A stretch of DNA of 64,000 nt. Source: Pyropia haitanensis. Its lineage: Eukaryota > Rhodophyta > Bangiophyceae > Bangiales > Bangiaceae. Location of the stretch: positions 1 to 64,000 of the forward strand of contig SDUX01000008.1 of assembly GCA_008729055.1 (NCBI GenBank), given 5' to 3'. The notes below the pieces were generated by a model. The model had not been told where the DNA came from and did not search any database. It saw nothing but the letters and a program-made list of their open reading frames with translations. A program made the translations under genes and the position numbers. How positions within the stretch are numbered: position 1 is the stretch's first letter; each line of letters starts with the position of its first letter. Shown piece after piece: positions 55,073 through 64,000 of this stretch.

Positions 55073-56266
55073 TAAATTCATGTCAGCCGGACTGGCAATT
55101 GTCCACTGCGGTGGCACACGTTGCTGAATCCAACCGGGGCGTTGCTATCTTGGTCCGCCTTGAGGGCTTGGCATTCTTCTTGGGATATACATGGAGACCC
55201 TTGTGGCGTGCCGCTGCGCGCATGGTGCATCCAAGAGATGTTACGTTTATGTCCGTCAAGCGTGACGCGCGTATTTCTGAGAGCCTATGGTGCGTCTCAC
55301 AAAAAGCGAACGTGAGAATACTGAGACATGCAGAAAACCGGCGTTTTGACCACTGGATCGCAGCATCGCAATATTGTATGTGTCGTTTTTTCTGGCACGC
55401 ATAATATCAGCGGTACGACGTACAGTCGGCCGATGTGGGCGGTTTTTGAGGAATGATTGGATCTGTAACGGGGTTCACATCACAGCAGGATCCCCCACAA
55501 CTGGTTTCCAGAGTTTGCGGCCTCTGGGCAGCCAAAAATTTCCGGCGGTGCCCGCAGCCTCGGCAAAACCACATCCGGGACTGGGCTGGCGGTGGCGCCG
55601 CGCCGCAGCAGCCGTGCCGCACGCGTGGCACTGGCTTCGCTGCGGCCTCTTTCTTTGCGCGGGAGCCGCCAGAAGAAAAAAAAAAAGGGAGGGTCAACAC
55701 CACGGACGGGGTAGACGTCCACGGAGCACCATCCACGCCCCCCCCCCTCCGCACAAACCCACGGGTATCGCTAGCTGGTGCCAACGTCCGGGACACGCAG
55801 CGTACCCGCCGGCACGGCCGGCCTCGCGGCAGTCGCAAGCTAGCCACCCGCGGGTGGGGAGAGCCGACGGCCACCGGACGGTGGGGCAGCCGCCACTGCC
55901 AGGCCACGACGGTGCAGGTGTGCGCCGCCGTCGCCGCCGCACGCGCCGTCGCCGCGTGAACGCTCGCTGCAGCGGCCGCCATTTGGCGTGCGCGGCGGCG
56001 CGCGCCGCCGCGGCCCACACCATCGGTCGCCGGGTCTGCCCTCGCGGGATGCATGGTGGATACCGCGCCCACCATGGTCGTCCGTGGGCGGAGGGGGCTG
56101 GGGGCGGTCACGCGGGAACCTCTGGCCAGTGTCGCCCCTCACGGTGGCGAGCGTGTGGTGCGGGGCGGCTGCGACACGACCCTCCGCCGCCCGCACGTCC
56201 CTCCGCCGCCCGCACGTCGGGTTCATGCGCAAGCGCGGGGTAACGACGACGACGCCCTCGCCGCAC
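55073..56266. other. Intergenic region, no confident gene
   Basis: The first ~350 bases are lower in GC. From 55500 the sequence becomes GC-rich with Arg/Pro/Ala frames on both strands but no recognisable protein. The right end is downstream of the unknown two-exon gene. Confidence 0.4.
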
Positions 56267-57091
56267 TCAGCCACGGTCCCCTCCGTCGGCGCCAAACGTA
56301 ACCGACGGCGGCACCGCCGATGCGACGCGCGCTGCCACAGGCGGCGGGGTGAGGACGCTTGCCGCAACGCCCGACGTCATGGCTGCCGGCCTGTTGACCG
56401 CCGCCCCAGCCACGCCGGCCGCGCTCCCTGCCGCCGACGCGCCGCGTGCCCCGCGTGCGCCGCCTGCCGCGCTCCCCGCCGCCGCCGCGACGGCCGCCGT
56501 CGCCGCCGATGCGGCGGCCGCCACGGCACGCGCCGCCTGCCGCCGCGCCCGGCGCCGGTCATTGGCCCGCGCCGCGGCCTCGCGGTTGGCGAGCTGCCGC
56601 GCCGTCGGCGCCGCCGCGCCCGACGCGGGGAGACGCCGCCGCCGCCGCCGCCGCCGCGCGCCGGGCTCCATCCCCACTGGGACCCCCCCGCCGGTGGTGG
56701 CCGCGTAGGCAACCGCGGTCGCACCGGGCGCCGCAGCGGTGGTCGCGGACGCGCCCGGCGAGCAGCTGCCACCACGACCGCGACCGCGACCGCCGCTGCC
56801 ACCGCCGCCGCTGCCGCCGCTGCCGCCGCCGCTGCCGCCGCCGCTGCCGCCGCCGCCGCCGCTGCCCCCACCGCCGTCGCGGCCGCCACCGTGACGGGCG
56901 CACGCCGCGCCGTACGGCCCAAACGCCCATCCCGCCGGCCCCGCCGCGTCGAGCAGCCGCTGCACGACGCGGGCTTTCAGCGTCGCCGCCACCACCGTCG
57001 GCGCCAGTGCCACCGACGACCAGATGGTGGCGGCGCCGTCAGCCAGAGGGGCGGCGGGTGTTCGGGGGGCGCTGGCGGCGGCGGTGCTCAC

Positions 57092-57133
<42 letters not shown>

Positions 57134-58517
57134 TGCGGTCGCGCCCCCGACAGTGGCGCCACCAGCGTGAGACCCACACCCCGCCCATGTGCCAACCGCG
57201 ACCGACCCAGCGCCGAGCAGGTGCGCCAGCGCCGCGCCAAAGCCCCCAAAGTCAACGGGGCTGGTGCACGCGTCGGGGGTGGCACCCGCCGCCCGGTGGC
57301 CGCCCCCCGGCGGGGTGCAGCAGCCAGCAGCAGCAGCAGCAGCAGCACAGCACCCACCAGACCGGCGGCGGGTGCGGACGGCCGCGGCGGGTGGCGGCCG
57401 CGGCGGCAGCGGGATGCCGTCCTCGAGGTCCACCCGCGCGGTGGGGGCGCCCGGCAGGGCGCCCGCCGTGGCGGGCGCCGCCAGCAGCGCGACGGTGGTG
57501 GTGCGGCGCGCGGGGGCGCCCGCCGCCCGCGCCCCACCAGCGGCAATGCCAAAAGACAGGGAAAAGAGGGTGCCGCCGCGAGGGGCGGCGGCGGCGGCAG
57601 CCACAGCGGCCGCCGGCGGCGCCTCCTCCCCACACGCGGCGGCGGCGGCGGCGGGGGCGTCGGGGGGGGGGGCGTCGCCGACGGCGACCACCTCCCCCGC
57701 GTCCTCGTCCATGAGGAAGCGGCTCGACGCGGGGGGCAGCAGGAAGCCCGACGGCAACGGCACCGCCGCCGGGATAGCGGCGGTGGCCGCCTCGAGTATG
57801 CCGAGCGTGATGCCATTCACAGACGACATGGGGAGGAACTGGGGGGGGGGAGGGGGGGGGGCACCACGACAGACAGGGGGGGGAAAAGCGGGGTGGAGTG
57901 GGGTCAAGGGCCACGCATCCCCCAGGGCACTGAAGCCGCACAGAGGGAAGCGGAGCGGTCAGTGCCGCGGCCATACGCGGGGGGGAGGAGCTTGCCGCGG
58001 CCTTGACCGCTGCCAACAAAAAAAGAGCACCCCAACCAATGGTACACGGTGACGGTAGCAGGTGCTGCGGGGACTGGGAGGCCACCACGGGTGGCTCCCC
58101 GGTCGCCGTGCGGCAGCTGCGAGCGCACTCGTGCTCACCTCCTGACCGTCCGTCTACCCATCAAGCAGCCTCCCTACAGCTCCCCGCGCCTGTGCGCACC
58201 GCCCCTCGCACCCCCAACCCCCCGGCCTCCCCAGACCACCCACGAGGAATATCAAGAGAAGAACAAGCCAGGGACGGTACCAAAAACTGAAACTCAACGG
58301 CGTGGTGCCCCGTCGGGCACCCCCTCCCCCCCGTCAGGAACACCGACTTGGTCACCCCCACCGCCGCCCTCAGCGCCGCGGCCGTCAGCGGCGGCGGCGG
58401 CGGCGGCGTCGCGGGCGGCGCGCCCGGTGGGCTCGCCGGGGGGGCGGGCAGCAGCCACGCCCGCGCCGCCGCGTCGGCGGCCAGGCGGCGCACGGCGGGC
58501 GGGGGCGGCGCGTCCAT
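56267..58517 (-). CDS. Two-exon gene of unknown function with a bZIP-like basic segment
   Basis: Exon 1 runs from the ATG at 58517 to 58344 (MDAPPPPAVRRLAADAAARA, ending AVGVTKS). A GT donor at 58343 and a poly-C acceptor (ccccccccag) at 57839 lead in phase to exon 2, 57838-56267. Exon 2 starts FLPMSSVNGITLGILEAATA and includes SRFLMDEDAGEVVAVGDAPP and ATIWSSVALAPTVVAATLKA. The predicted protein is 581 residues. Near the end, after a run of eight arginines, RQLANREAAARANDRRRARR resembles the N..AA...R core of bZIP basic regions, but one position expected to be Arg is Asn and no clear leucine heptad follows. Ala and Gly runs fill much of the rest. I do not recognise a family. The unspliced alternative would start at the ATG at 57829. 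Confidence 0.45.
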
Positions 58518-60526
58518 GCCCGGGGCGACTCGGCTGGCAATGGTGGAAGAGGAGGGGGAGGGGACGGGCGGAAGGGGACGCAGGGGGGGGGGCGGGCCGG
58601 CGCCGCGGAGAGGACGAGCGGGCCACGGCGTCGCGGCACGCGGGAGGTGCACGCTCGAGCGGGGAGCGGCATCATATTCAGTGGCGAATCCGACAGACGA
58701 GGCGTGGCGTGAACTCGGTTCCTCGGGTTACGCGGGACCGTCGCGGCGTACGGGATGCTTGCCACTCGAGCTGGGGGACTCTGGCGGGCGGTCACAAAGG
58801 GTCGGAGCCGACCTTCATCCCCGTTGCCCGATCCACAAAGGGGCACCGCTGCGCACCGCCCCTTGGACACGCACCGCCCCCTTGGTCGCACCGTACTAGC
58901 CAAGGGGCGGCGGCGGCTGAGAGGGCAGGTACAATGGGGGCCGTCATCTGCTGCCCGTGGGCGGGCAGGGGGCGCACGTGGCGTCCCTGTCCACTGCAAG
59001 GGGCTGCGACACCGTGTGGGGGGGGCGGGGCGTCCGCCCAACCCCCCGAACAGCGATGTCTGCTATGGTCGGTCGCCCCGTGATCAGCCGCGACCGCTCA
59101 GTCCCAGGGGGTCCGTCCTGGGGACACCGACCCCTGCGAGAGGCGGCGGTGGTCAGAGGTCACTTTGGCTGGCGGGCGGTGGAGGAGGGGGTCATCACCC
59201 CCGTGCGGGGTGTGCCCGCAGGCTCACCATCCCCCGAGCGGAGCAAAGGGGAACACTACCCACGGCAGCGGTGGACGAGGGTGTGGGGCGACTGCTGCAA
59301 GGGTACTGTGCCGGCAGAGTAGAGAGGTAGGGAGTCCCGCCAACTGCCCCCACCCCCCGCGGCGCCGTGTCGCCAAGAGAAAAGGGGAGGGCACCCCCCC
59401 CCCTTCTTGTTTCCGTTCCGCTCCCTCACCGTGACACCCGCATCCACAACCCACTCGCCTACTCCCGACGACGCACCCCTTCGTTTTTTGCCTCTACTCT
59501 TCCTATCCATCAAAGGTGCTCCCCCTCCACCGCCGCCGCCACTCACCACCTTCGTCGCTGCCGTCGCGGCGGCGGCAGTGCTCGCCGCGTCCGCCGTCGC
59601 TGTCGACGCGACGCCGGCGGCGGCCGCCGCGCCGCGCAACGCCGCGCCGCCGCACGCGGTCGACGCGGTGCGGCCCATCACGTCGCGGCGGCGTCGGCCG
59701 GTACGTGATCGGTTCTTTGACTTTGGGGGGGGGGGAGGACCGCGCACGTAGGGCTCTGACTGCCAGAGGGCGTGGGGGGGGGGAGGGGCGCGAGCTTGCT
59801 GGCTGGCGGGCGGAGCGTGTGGCCAAACGTGGCGGCGGGTAGGTCCCGGTCCCGCGGGCGTCTGCTCTTGGCCTGGCGTCCCCGCCAACGCGCATGGTGA
59901 CGGCGCACACCACTCACGTGGCGGGCTCCCCCTGCCGTATCGGTACGTGTTTGGTGGCGCCGCGGCGGGACGCTCTCTCCCATCGACGCCCTTCCGTAGT
60001 GCCGCTCTCGGCTGCTGCTGGGGCCACCTCGGTGTCTTTCGCACCCCGGCGCGCGCCGGTTCCCCCCGGTAGCACCCGCCGCTTCCCCCCCTACCCTCCG
60101 CGACGGCGCTGCTGGTACAGACCGAGCGCACCGACGACGACGCGAGCGCCGACCGGCGCACGCTGGGAGGGCTCCTCTGCGAGCGGACGCGGCGGCTCGG
60201 CCTCGCGCCGCCCGCGCGAGGCGCCCCCGCGCCACGGCGGGACGCCGTGGCGGCGGTCGGGGGGAGGGGGTGGCGCCGCGGCCACCGCGCACGGGGATGG
60301 ACTCCCGACGGCAACGTCCAAACGGCCTGTCCAGTTGCACTCGTGCGAGCTTGTCTCCGCGAGCTTGTCTCCGCACCGTCGCAGACGATGCCGCGTGGTC
60401 ACCCCGCGAGCGCCCCAGTGGCCGACGGACGAAGAAGTAAAAGAAAATGGGACGCATCGAAAAGGGGGCCCCGGCGTCAGCATCCCCACGCTGGGTCCCA
60501 GTCGCGGTGACGATCGATCCTCAACC
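58518..60526. other. 2.0 kb GC-rich region without a confident gene
   Basis: Upstream of the unknown two-exon gene, so its promoter lies at the left end. A plus-strand frame near 59500-59720 begins with a hydrophobic Ala/Val stretch (LTTFVAAVAAAAVLAASAVA) that could be a signal or transit peptide. Another plus-strand stretch at about 60110-60240 (LLVQTERTDDDASADRRTLG, then LLCERTRRLGLAPP) looks coding and follows a tacag acceptor. They may be exons of one unrecognised gene, but I cannot join them reliably. Confidence 0.35.
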
Positions 60527-62258
60527 CGCGCAGTGCTACCAAACCCGTGGACCCCTGGCGAGCGTGCGGGACGTGAAATCAGCACGACTCCGGCCCGAAG
60601 TTGTGCATGTGCGGCACGCGAGGCGTGTCAGCCTTCGTGAGCGCCGCGTGCCGCCGACGTGAGGGGGCGTGCAGGAGGCTGCTCCTCCTCGTGCAGCGGC
60701 GTGCCTCAACTCGGTATTTCCTGAGCATTTTCGGTCTAGGGCGGGCCAAGCCCTCGAAAGGCACACTGCGACTTGGGCCAGCCACAGCCCAAGTCTTCTG
60801 AAGCTATACTGCGACCCCGCTGCACTTGAGTTGCATTTATTGCCAAGGTCTCCGACAGCACCAGCTTAGCCAGAGATATACACTTCATTGTACGCTCACA
60901 TTCGTCAAAAATGGGTGCCACATACCAGCCGCTGGTAGCTGCCGCTCCGCCGTCGGGGGTGCGGCGGGGGCGCCCACCCCGCCACGAAGGGGGGACCGGT
61001 GGGGGCGGCACCGGCCGCCGGCAGCTGCCGCGCCGTCGTCGCAGAGGACGGCAGGGGGGTCGACCCCGCCGTGAAGAAGAGACCTGTGGGGCGGCACTGT
61101 TCGCCGGCAGCTGCCGTGCCGTCGTCACGGGGGAGGGCGGCGGCGGCGTCACTTCGTCGAAAAGACGTCGGAGGAGGCGGCACCGGCGGCCAGGTGCTGT
61201 CACTCCGCCGTCGGGCGCGACAGGTACTCGTGAGGGAGACGCTGGCCGTCACGTAGCCATTGACAGCAGAAAGCCGCCGGGGGCAGGGGAGGGGCGCCGA
61301 GGGGGTGGGTCTGCGTCATCTACAAAACTGCCGCCTTGTGGGGAGGGTCTTGACGGGGGAGATGCTTGCGACTCGATGTCTTCTTGTCGCGGTAGGGTCG
61401 TGGTCGTGTAAAGAGCACGGGCGGTGTCGGGCGGTCGCTCAGACAGAGACGGGTCGCGGGGGTTGGGCCTTCATTGGTGGGTCGGCTGCAACGGCAACGC
61501 AGGTGCTGGTGACTTCCGCGCCCAGTCAGTTTGCTGCACGAGGTATGCGTGTGGTACGGGTGGGGGGGAGTGCTTTCACTTGTTGAGTCGACTTGCGTTT
61601 TGGTATGAGGTCACAACAGATTTTGGAAATGGGAGGGTATGACTGTGTGAGGCCGTAACGTCCTTGTTGATTGGGCAACCGCCGTGCAATGGGCTTCCTG
61701 TGTGGGCCATCGGATGGTCTTAAGATCGAGTCAGTCCATCATGTCGGACAAACAGCACGGAATGAAGGGCTCTCTGGTCGGGTGTACCCAGTAGTTTCTG
61801 GAAGGCCTGCTCACATGGCGACGCATTGTCGCGAAACCGTGCATCATTCCGGGTTAAATGTGACCGACTTACGCACGCGTTGCACGATCCTCGGCTGGGC
61901 CGCGTGCGGAACTCGTGCATCGCCTGCACGACTCCAGAATAACTTGTGCATCGGCGGCACGAGTTACAGGCGTCCGCGTGCACTGCGATTTGTCGTTCGG
62001 CGGGGAACGACGTGCACGCCCTCCGGTGATATGGTCGAGGTCCATCACGAGCTCCAGTACGCCCTCCATGTATGGGTGGAAAAAAAGTGCACCGGAGCCC
62101 GTGCACGGACGACTGAGCGGCGCTATAGGGCAGGTGTTGGAAAAATCGGCCTCTGCGATACCGTAGAGGGGGGTTTGCACGCCGCTGCACGCCCGCGCAC
62201 GCCCGATTCCGGCCAAATTTTGTTCTCCAGGGGTCCACGGGTTTGGTAGCACTGCGCG
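60527..62258. mobile_element. 1.73-kb element bounded by perfect 32-bp inverted repeats
   Basis: The left end, starting cgcgcagtgctaccaaaccc at 60527, is repeated as an exact 32-base inverse finishing at 62258. The CAGTGCTACC core resembles hAT-type ends, but no 8-bp target duplication is seen. The flanking cgcg on both sides is palindromic and so uninformative. The interior has no recognisable transposase. It contains an ~85-bp tandem repeat at about 60940-61230 and falls in GC toward its right half, so it is probably non-autonomous. Confidence 0.65.
60940..61230. repeat. ~85-bp imperfect tandem repeat
   Basis: The word gccggcagctgccg(c/t)gccgtcgtc, embedded in a longer similar context (ggcggcac... 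before it, a G-rich stretch after it), recurs at about 61017 and 61102. More diverged versions lie near 60940 and 61190. Confidence 0.6.
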
Positions 62259-62417
62259 GCCGGGGCCCCTGTCCGTGGCGCCCGCGTCCACGTCGGGACC
62301 GCATCCATCGCCGGACGCGGCCGTCTCCGCCGCGTCGCCCCACTGCCCACCGCCCCGCCCCCCCCCCCCCCTCCCATCCACTCCTCCCGCCTGCCCAGAC
62401 ACCCCCCCCCCCCTGTC

Positions 62418-62542
62418 ATGCCTCCCCCCACCCCCCCCACCACCCGCCGGCGTCGGTCACGGGCGGCGCCCCTCCCCCCCCCCCCCCCGCGGTCGCCCCC
62501 CCCCCCCCGCCGCGGCAGCCACCATCGTCACCACTGCCGCCC

Positions 62543-62579
<37 letters not shown>

Positions 62580-64000
62580 GGGCGGCCGGCTGGGCGGCTG
62601 GCCTCGGCTGGGATGCGCTGCTGTTGGCGGTGGCGCTCTTTTACATCTACCTCACCCCGTACACCAAGGTGCGTGCGCCACGCCGCGGTGGGCGCGCGGC
62701 GGGGGGAGAGGCGGGCGACGTGGCGGCGGCGGCGGCGGCGGCGGCGGCGACCGCGGCGGCGGCGGCGTCGGGGGTAGCGCGCAGGGGGGGGGGGGAGTTG
62801 GGGGGGGGGGGCCGTGCCGCGCCCGCGCCGGCCACGCGTGAGCGCCGCCATTGGGGGACGGCGTGCCGGTCGCGGTTGCTGGTGTGGCGGTGCGTGCGCG
62901 TCGACGCCGCGGGCGGGGTGTGGCGGCAGCGGCGGCGGCGGCCGCCGCCGCCACGGGCCGCCGCTGGCCGCCGCGGCGGGCGGTCGCCGCCGCACGCGCG
63001 CCGTCGGTGGGTGCGACCGCTGTGGGCTGTTCGCACGACTAACCCGCCGCGCCCCTCCGCGTCCCCCCCCCCGCCCCCCCACCCCGTGACTGTCCCTGCG
63101 CTGGCCTCTTTCCCCCCCTCCCCCCCCTTCGCCCTCCTCCCCCCCCCGCCCCCGTTGGCATCTTTCCCCCCCCCTCCCTCTGGGCACACTCCTTCATGGC
63201 GCGCCTGCACGAGTGTGCAGGTGGAGGAGTCGTTTACGATGCAGGCCACGCACGACATCCTCATCCACGGCCGCCACCTGTCCCGCTACGACCACCACAC
63301 CTTCCCCGGCGTTGTGCCCCGCTCCTTCCTCCCCCCGCTCGCCCTCGCCGCGGCGGTTGCGCCCGCCGCGGCGGCGGCGGCCCTCTCCCCCGCCGCCACC
63401 GCCGCGGCGGTGCGCGCCGCGCTCGCCGCCGCCGTCGTGGCGGGCCTGTCGGCCGTCCGCCGAGCCGCGCCGTCGGCCGCGGCGGGCGCCGCCGCCGCCG
63501 CCGCCACCGCCGCCCAGTTCCACACCCTCTACTATGCGAGCCGACCGCTGGCGAATACCGCCGCGCTGCCGCTGACGGCGGCGGCGCTCGCCGCGCGGCT
63601 GCGGTCGCCGGCTGGGGTGGGCGGGCTGGCGCCACTCGCCGCGGCGGCGGCGGTGGTGCGGTGTGACCTGGCCGCGCTGCTCGCGCCGGCGGTGGTGGTG
63701 GACGTGGCGGTCGCGGCGCCGGGCGGGGTGGCGGCGGTGGTGGGCGTACTGGCGCCGCCCGCGGCGGCGGGTGTGGCGGCGATTGCCGCGTCGGTGGTGG
63801 TCGATACGCCCCTGTGGGCGGGCCGGCGGGGGCTGCCGCTGGCCATGGGCACGCGCTGGGTGTACCCCGAGCTGGCGGTCTTTTGGTTCAACGTGGTGGA
63901 AAACCGGAGCGCCGCGTGGGGCGTGTCCCCGTGGTGGTGGTACGCGGCGAACGCGCTGCCCCGGGGGGCGGGGCTGGCGTACGCTGTTGCCGTTGCCGCC
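62418..64000 (+). CDS. ALG12-like dolichyl-P-mannose alpha-1,6-mannosyltransferase, 5' part
   Basis: Exon 1 ends at 62668 with [20 protein letters not shown] then YTK and an aag|gtgcgt donor. Exon 2 starts at 63221 after gtgtgcag with [20 protein letters not shown], then [28 protein letters not shown]...ATHD...YDH..FPGVVPR is diagnostic of ALG12, and later [20 protein letters not shown], then [17 protein letters not shown], matches its second conserved block. ALG12 adds the eighth mannose to the lipid-linked N-glycan precursor in the ER lumen and is a multi-pass membrane protein. Between conserved blocks the protein is expanded with Ala-rich hydrophobic stretches. The start is unclear: the ATG at 62418 is not in frame with exon 1 across the C and CCG runs, so an earlier exon or a length error is likely. 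The gene is cut by the window end. Confidence 0.88.
62669..63220 (+). other. Intron of the ALG12-like gene
   Basis: A 552-base GT-AG intron, C- and T-rich in its last 150 bases (ccccccc and tccccccc runs around 63065-63180). It separates TPYTK from VEESF at a point where known ALG12 proteins read continuously. Confidence 0.88.

Noticed and set aside
60523..62262. Assignment of the 1.73-kb inverted-repeat element to hAT
   Set aside because: The CAGTG start fits, but the 8-bp flanks differ and there is no transposase, so the superfamily is left open.

Overview
This is nuclear DNA from a eukaryote with a very GC-rich genome. The genes recognised are eukaryotic: a CID-type 3'-end processing factor, LAS1, a SERBP1/Stm1-like ribosome-binding protein, a p23 co-chaperone, ALG12 and HAT1. 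Several are interrupted by GT-AG introns with long poly-C tracts before the acceptor, and proteins carry long Ala, Gly and Pro runs encoded by GCC/GGC/CCG repeats. A GC-rich alga fits best. A bangiophyte red alga is my guess, but only from composition and gene style.

Layout. 1-19322 is a tandem satellite: 28 complete units, mostly 688-690 bp, plus a partial unit at each end. 19323-21800 is a transposon-rich boundary with a 565-bp PIF/Harbinger MITE and a transposase fragment. 22.1-25.4 kb holds a GC-rich plus-strand candidate coding region and, convergent to it, a frame-disrupted HAT1-like gene. 28.3-31.7 kb is a Crinkler-like NTPase-nuclease gene with lower GC. 31.7-34.7 kb is unresolved GC-rich candidate coding sequence. 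34.7-44 kb is a housekeeping block: LAS1 (+), a PCF11-like gene (-), a SERBP1/Stm1-like gene (+) and p23 (-). 45.7-55.1 kb is a mobile-element cluster: a long-armed foldback element, a second 565-bp MITE, a complete 6.6-kb PIF/Harbinger transposon (47899-54515, TAA target duplications, Myb/SANT gene plus DDE transposase gene), and a 554-bp MITE sharing the transposon's right-hand TAA. 56.3-58.5 kb is a two-exon gene of unknown function. 60.5-62.3 kb is bounded by perfect 32-bp inverted repeats. 62.5-64.0 kb is the 5' part of ALG12, cut by the window end.

How the parts relate. The transposon carries both proteins a Harbinger element needs, and the two 565-bp MITEs share its terminal and subterminal sequence, so they look like its non-autonomous relatives. 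LAS1 (pre-rRNA ITS2 cleavage), the PCF11-like protein (mRNA 3'-end formation) and the SERBP1/Stm1-like protein (ribosome binding) form a small RNA-themed cluster, probably by chance. Apparent frameshifts in HAT1 and elsewhere sit in homopolymer runs, so some gene breaks may be sequencing errors.
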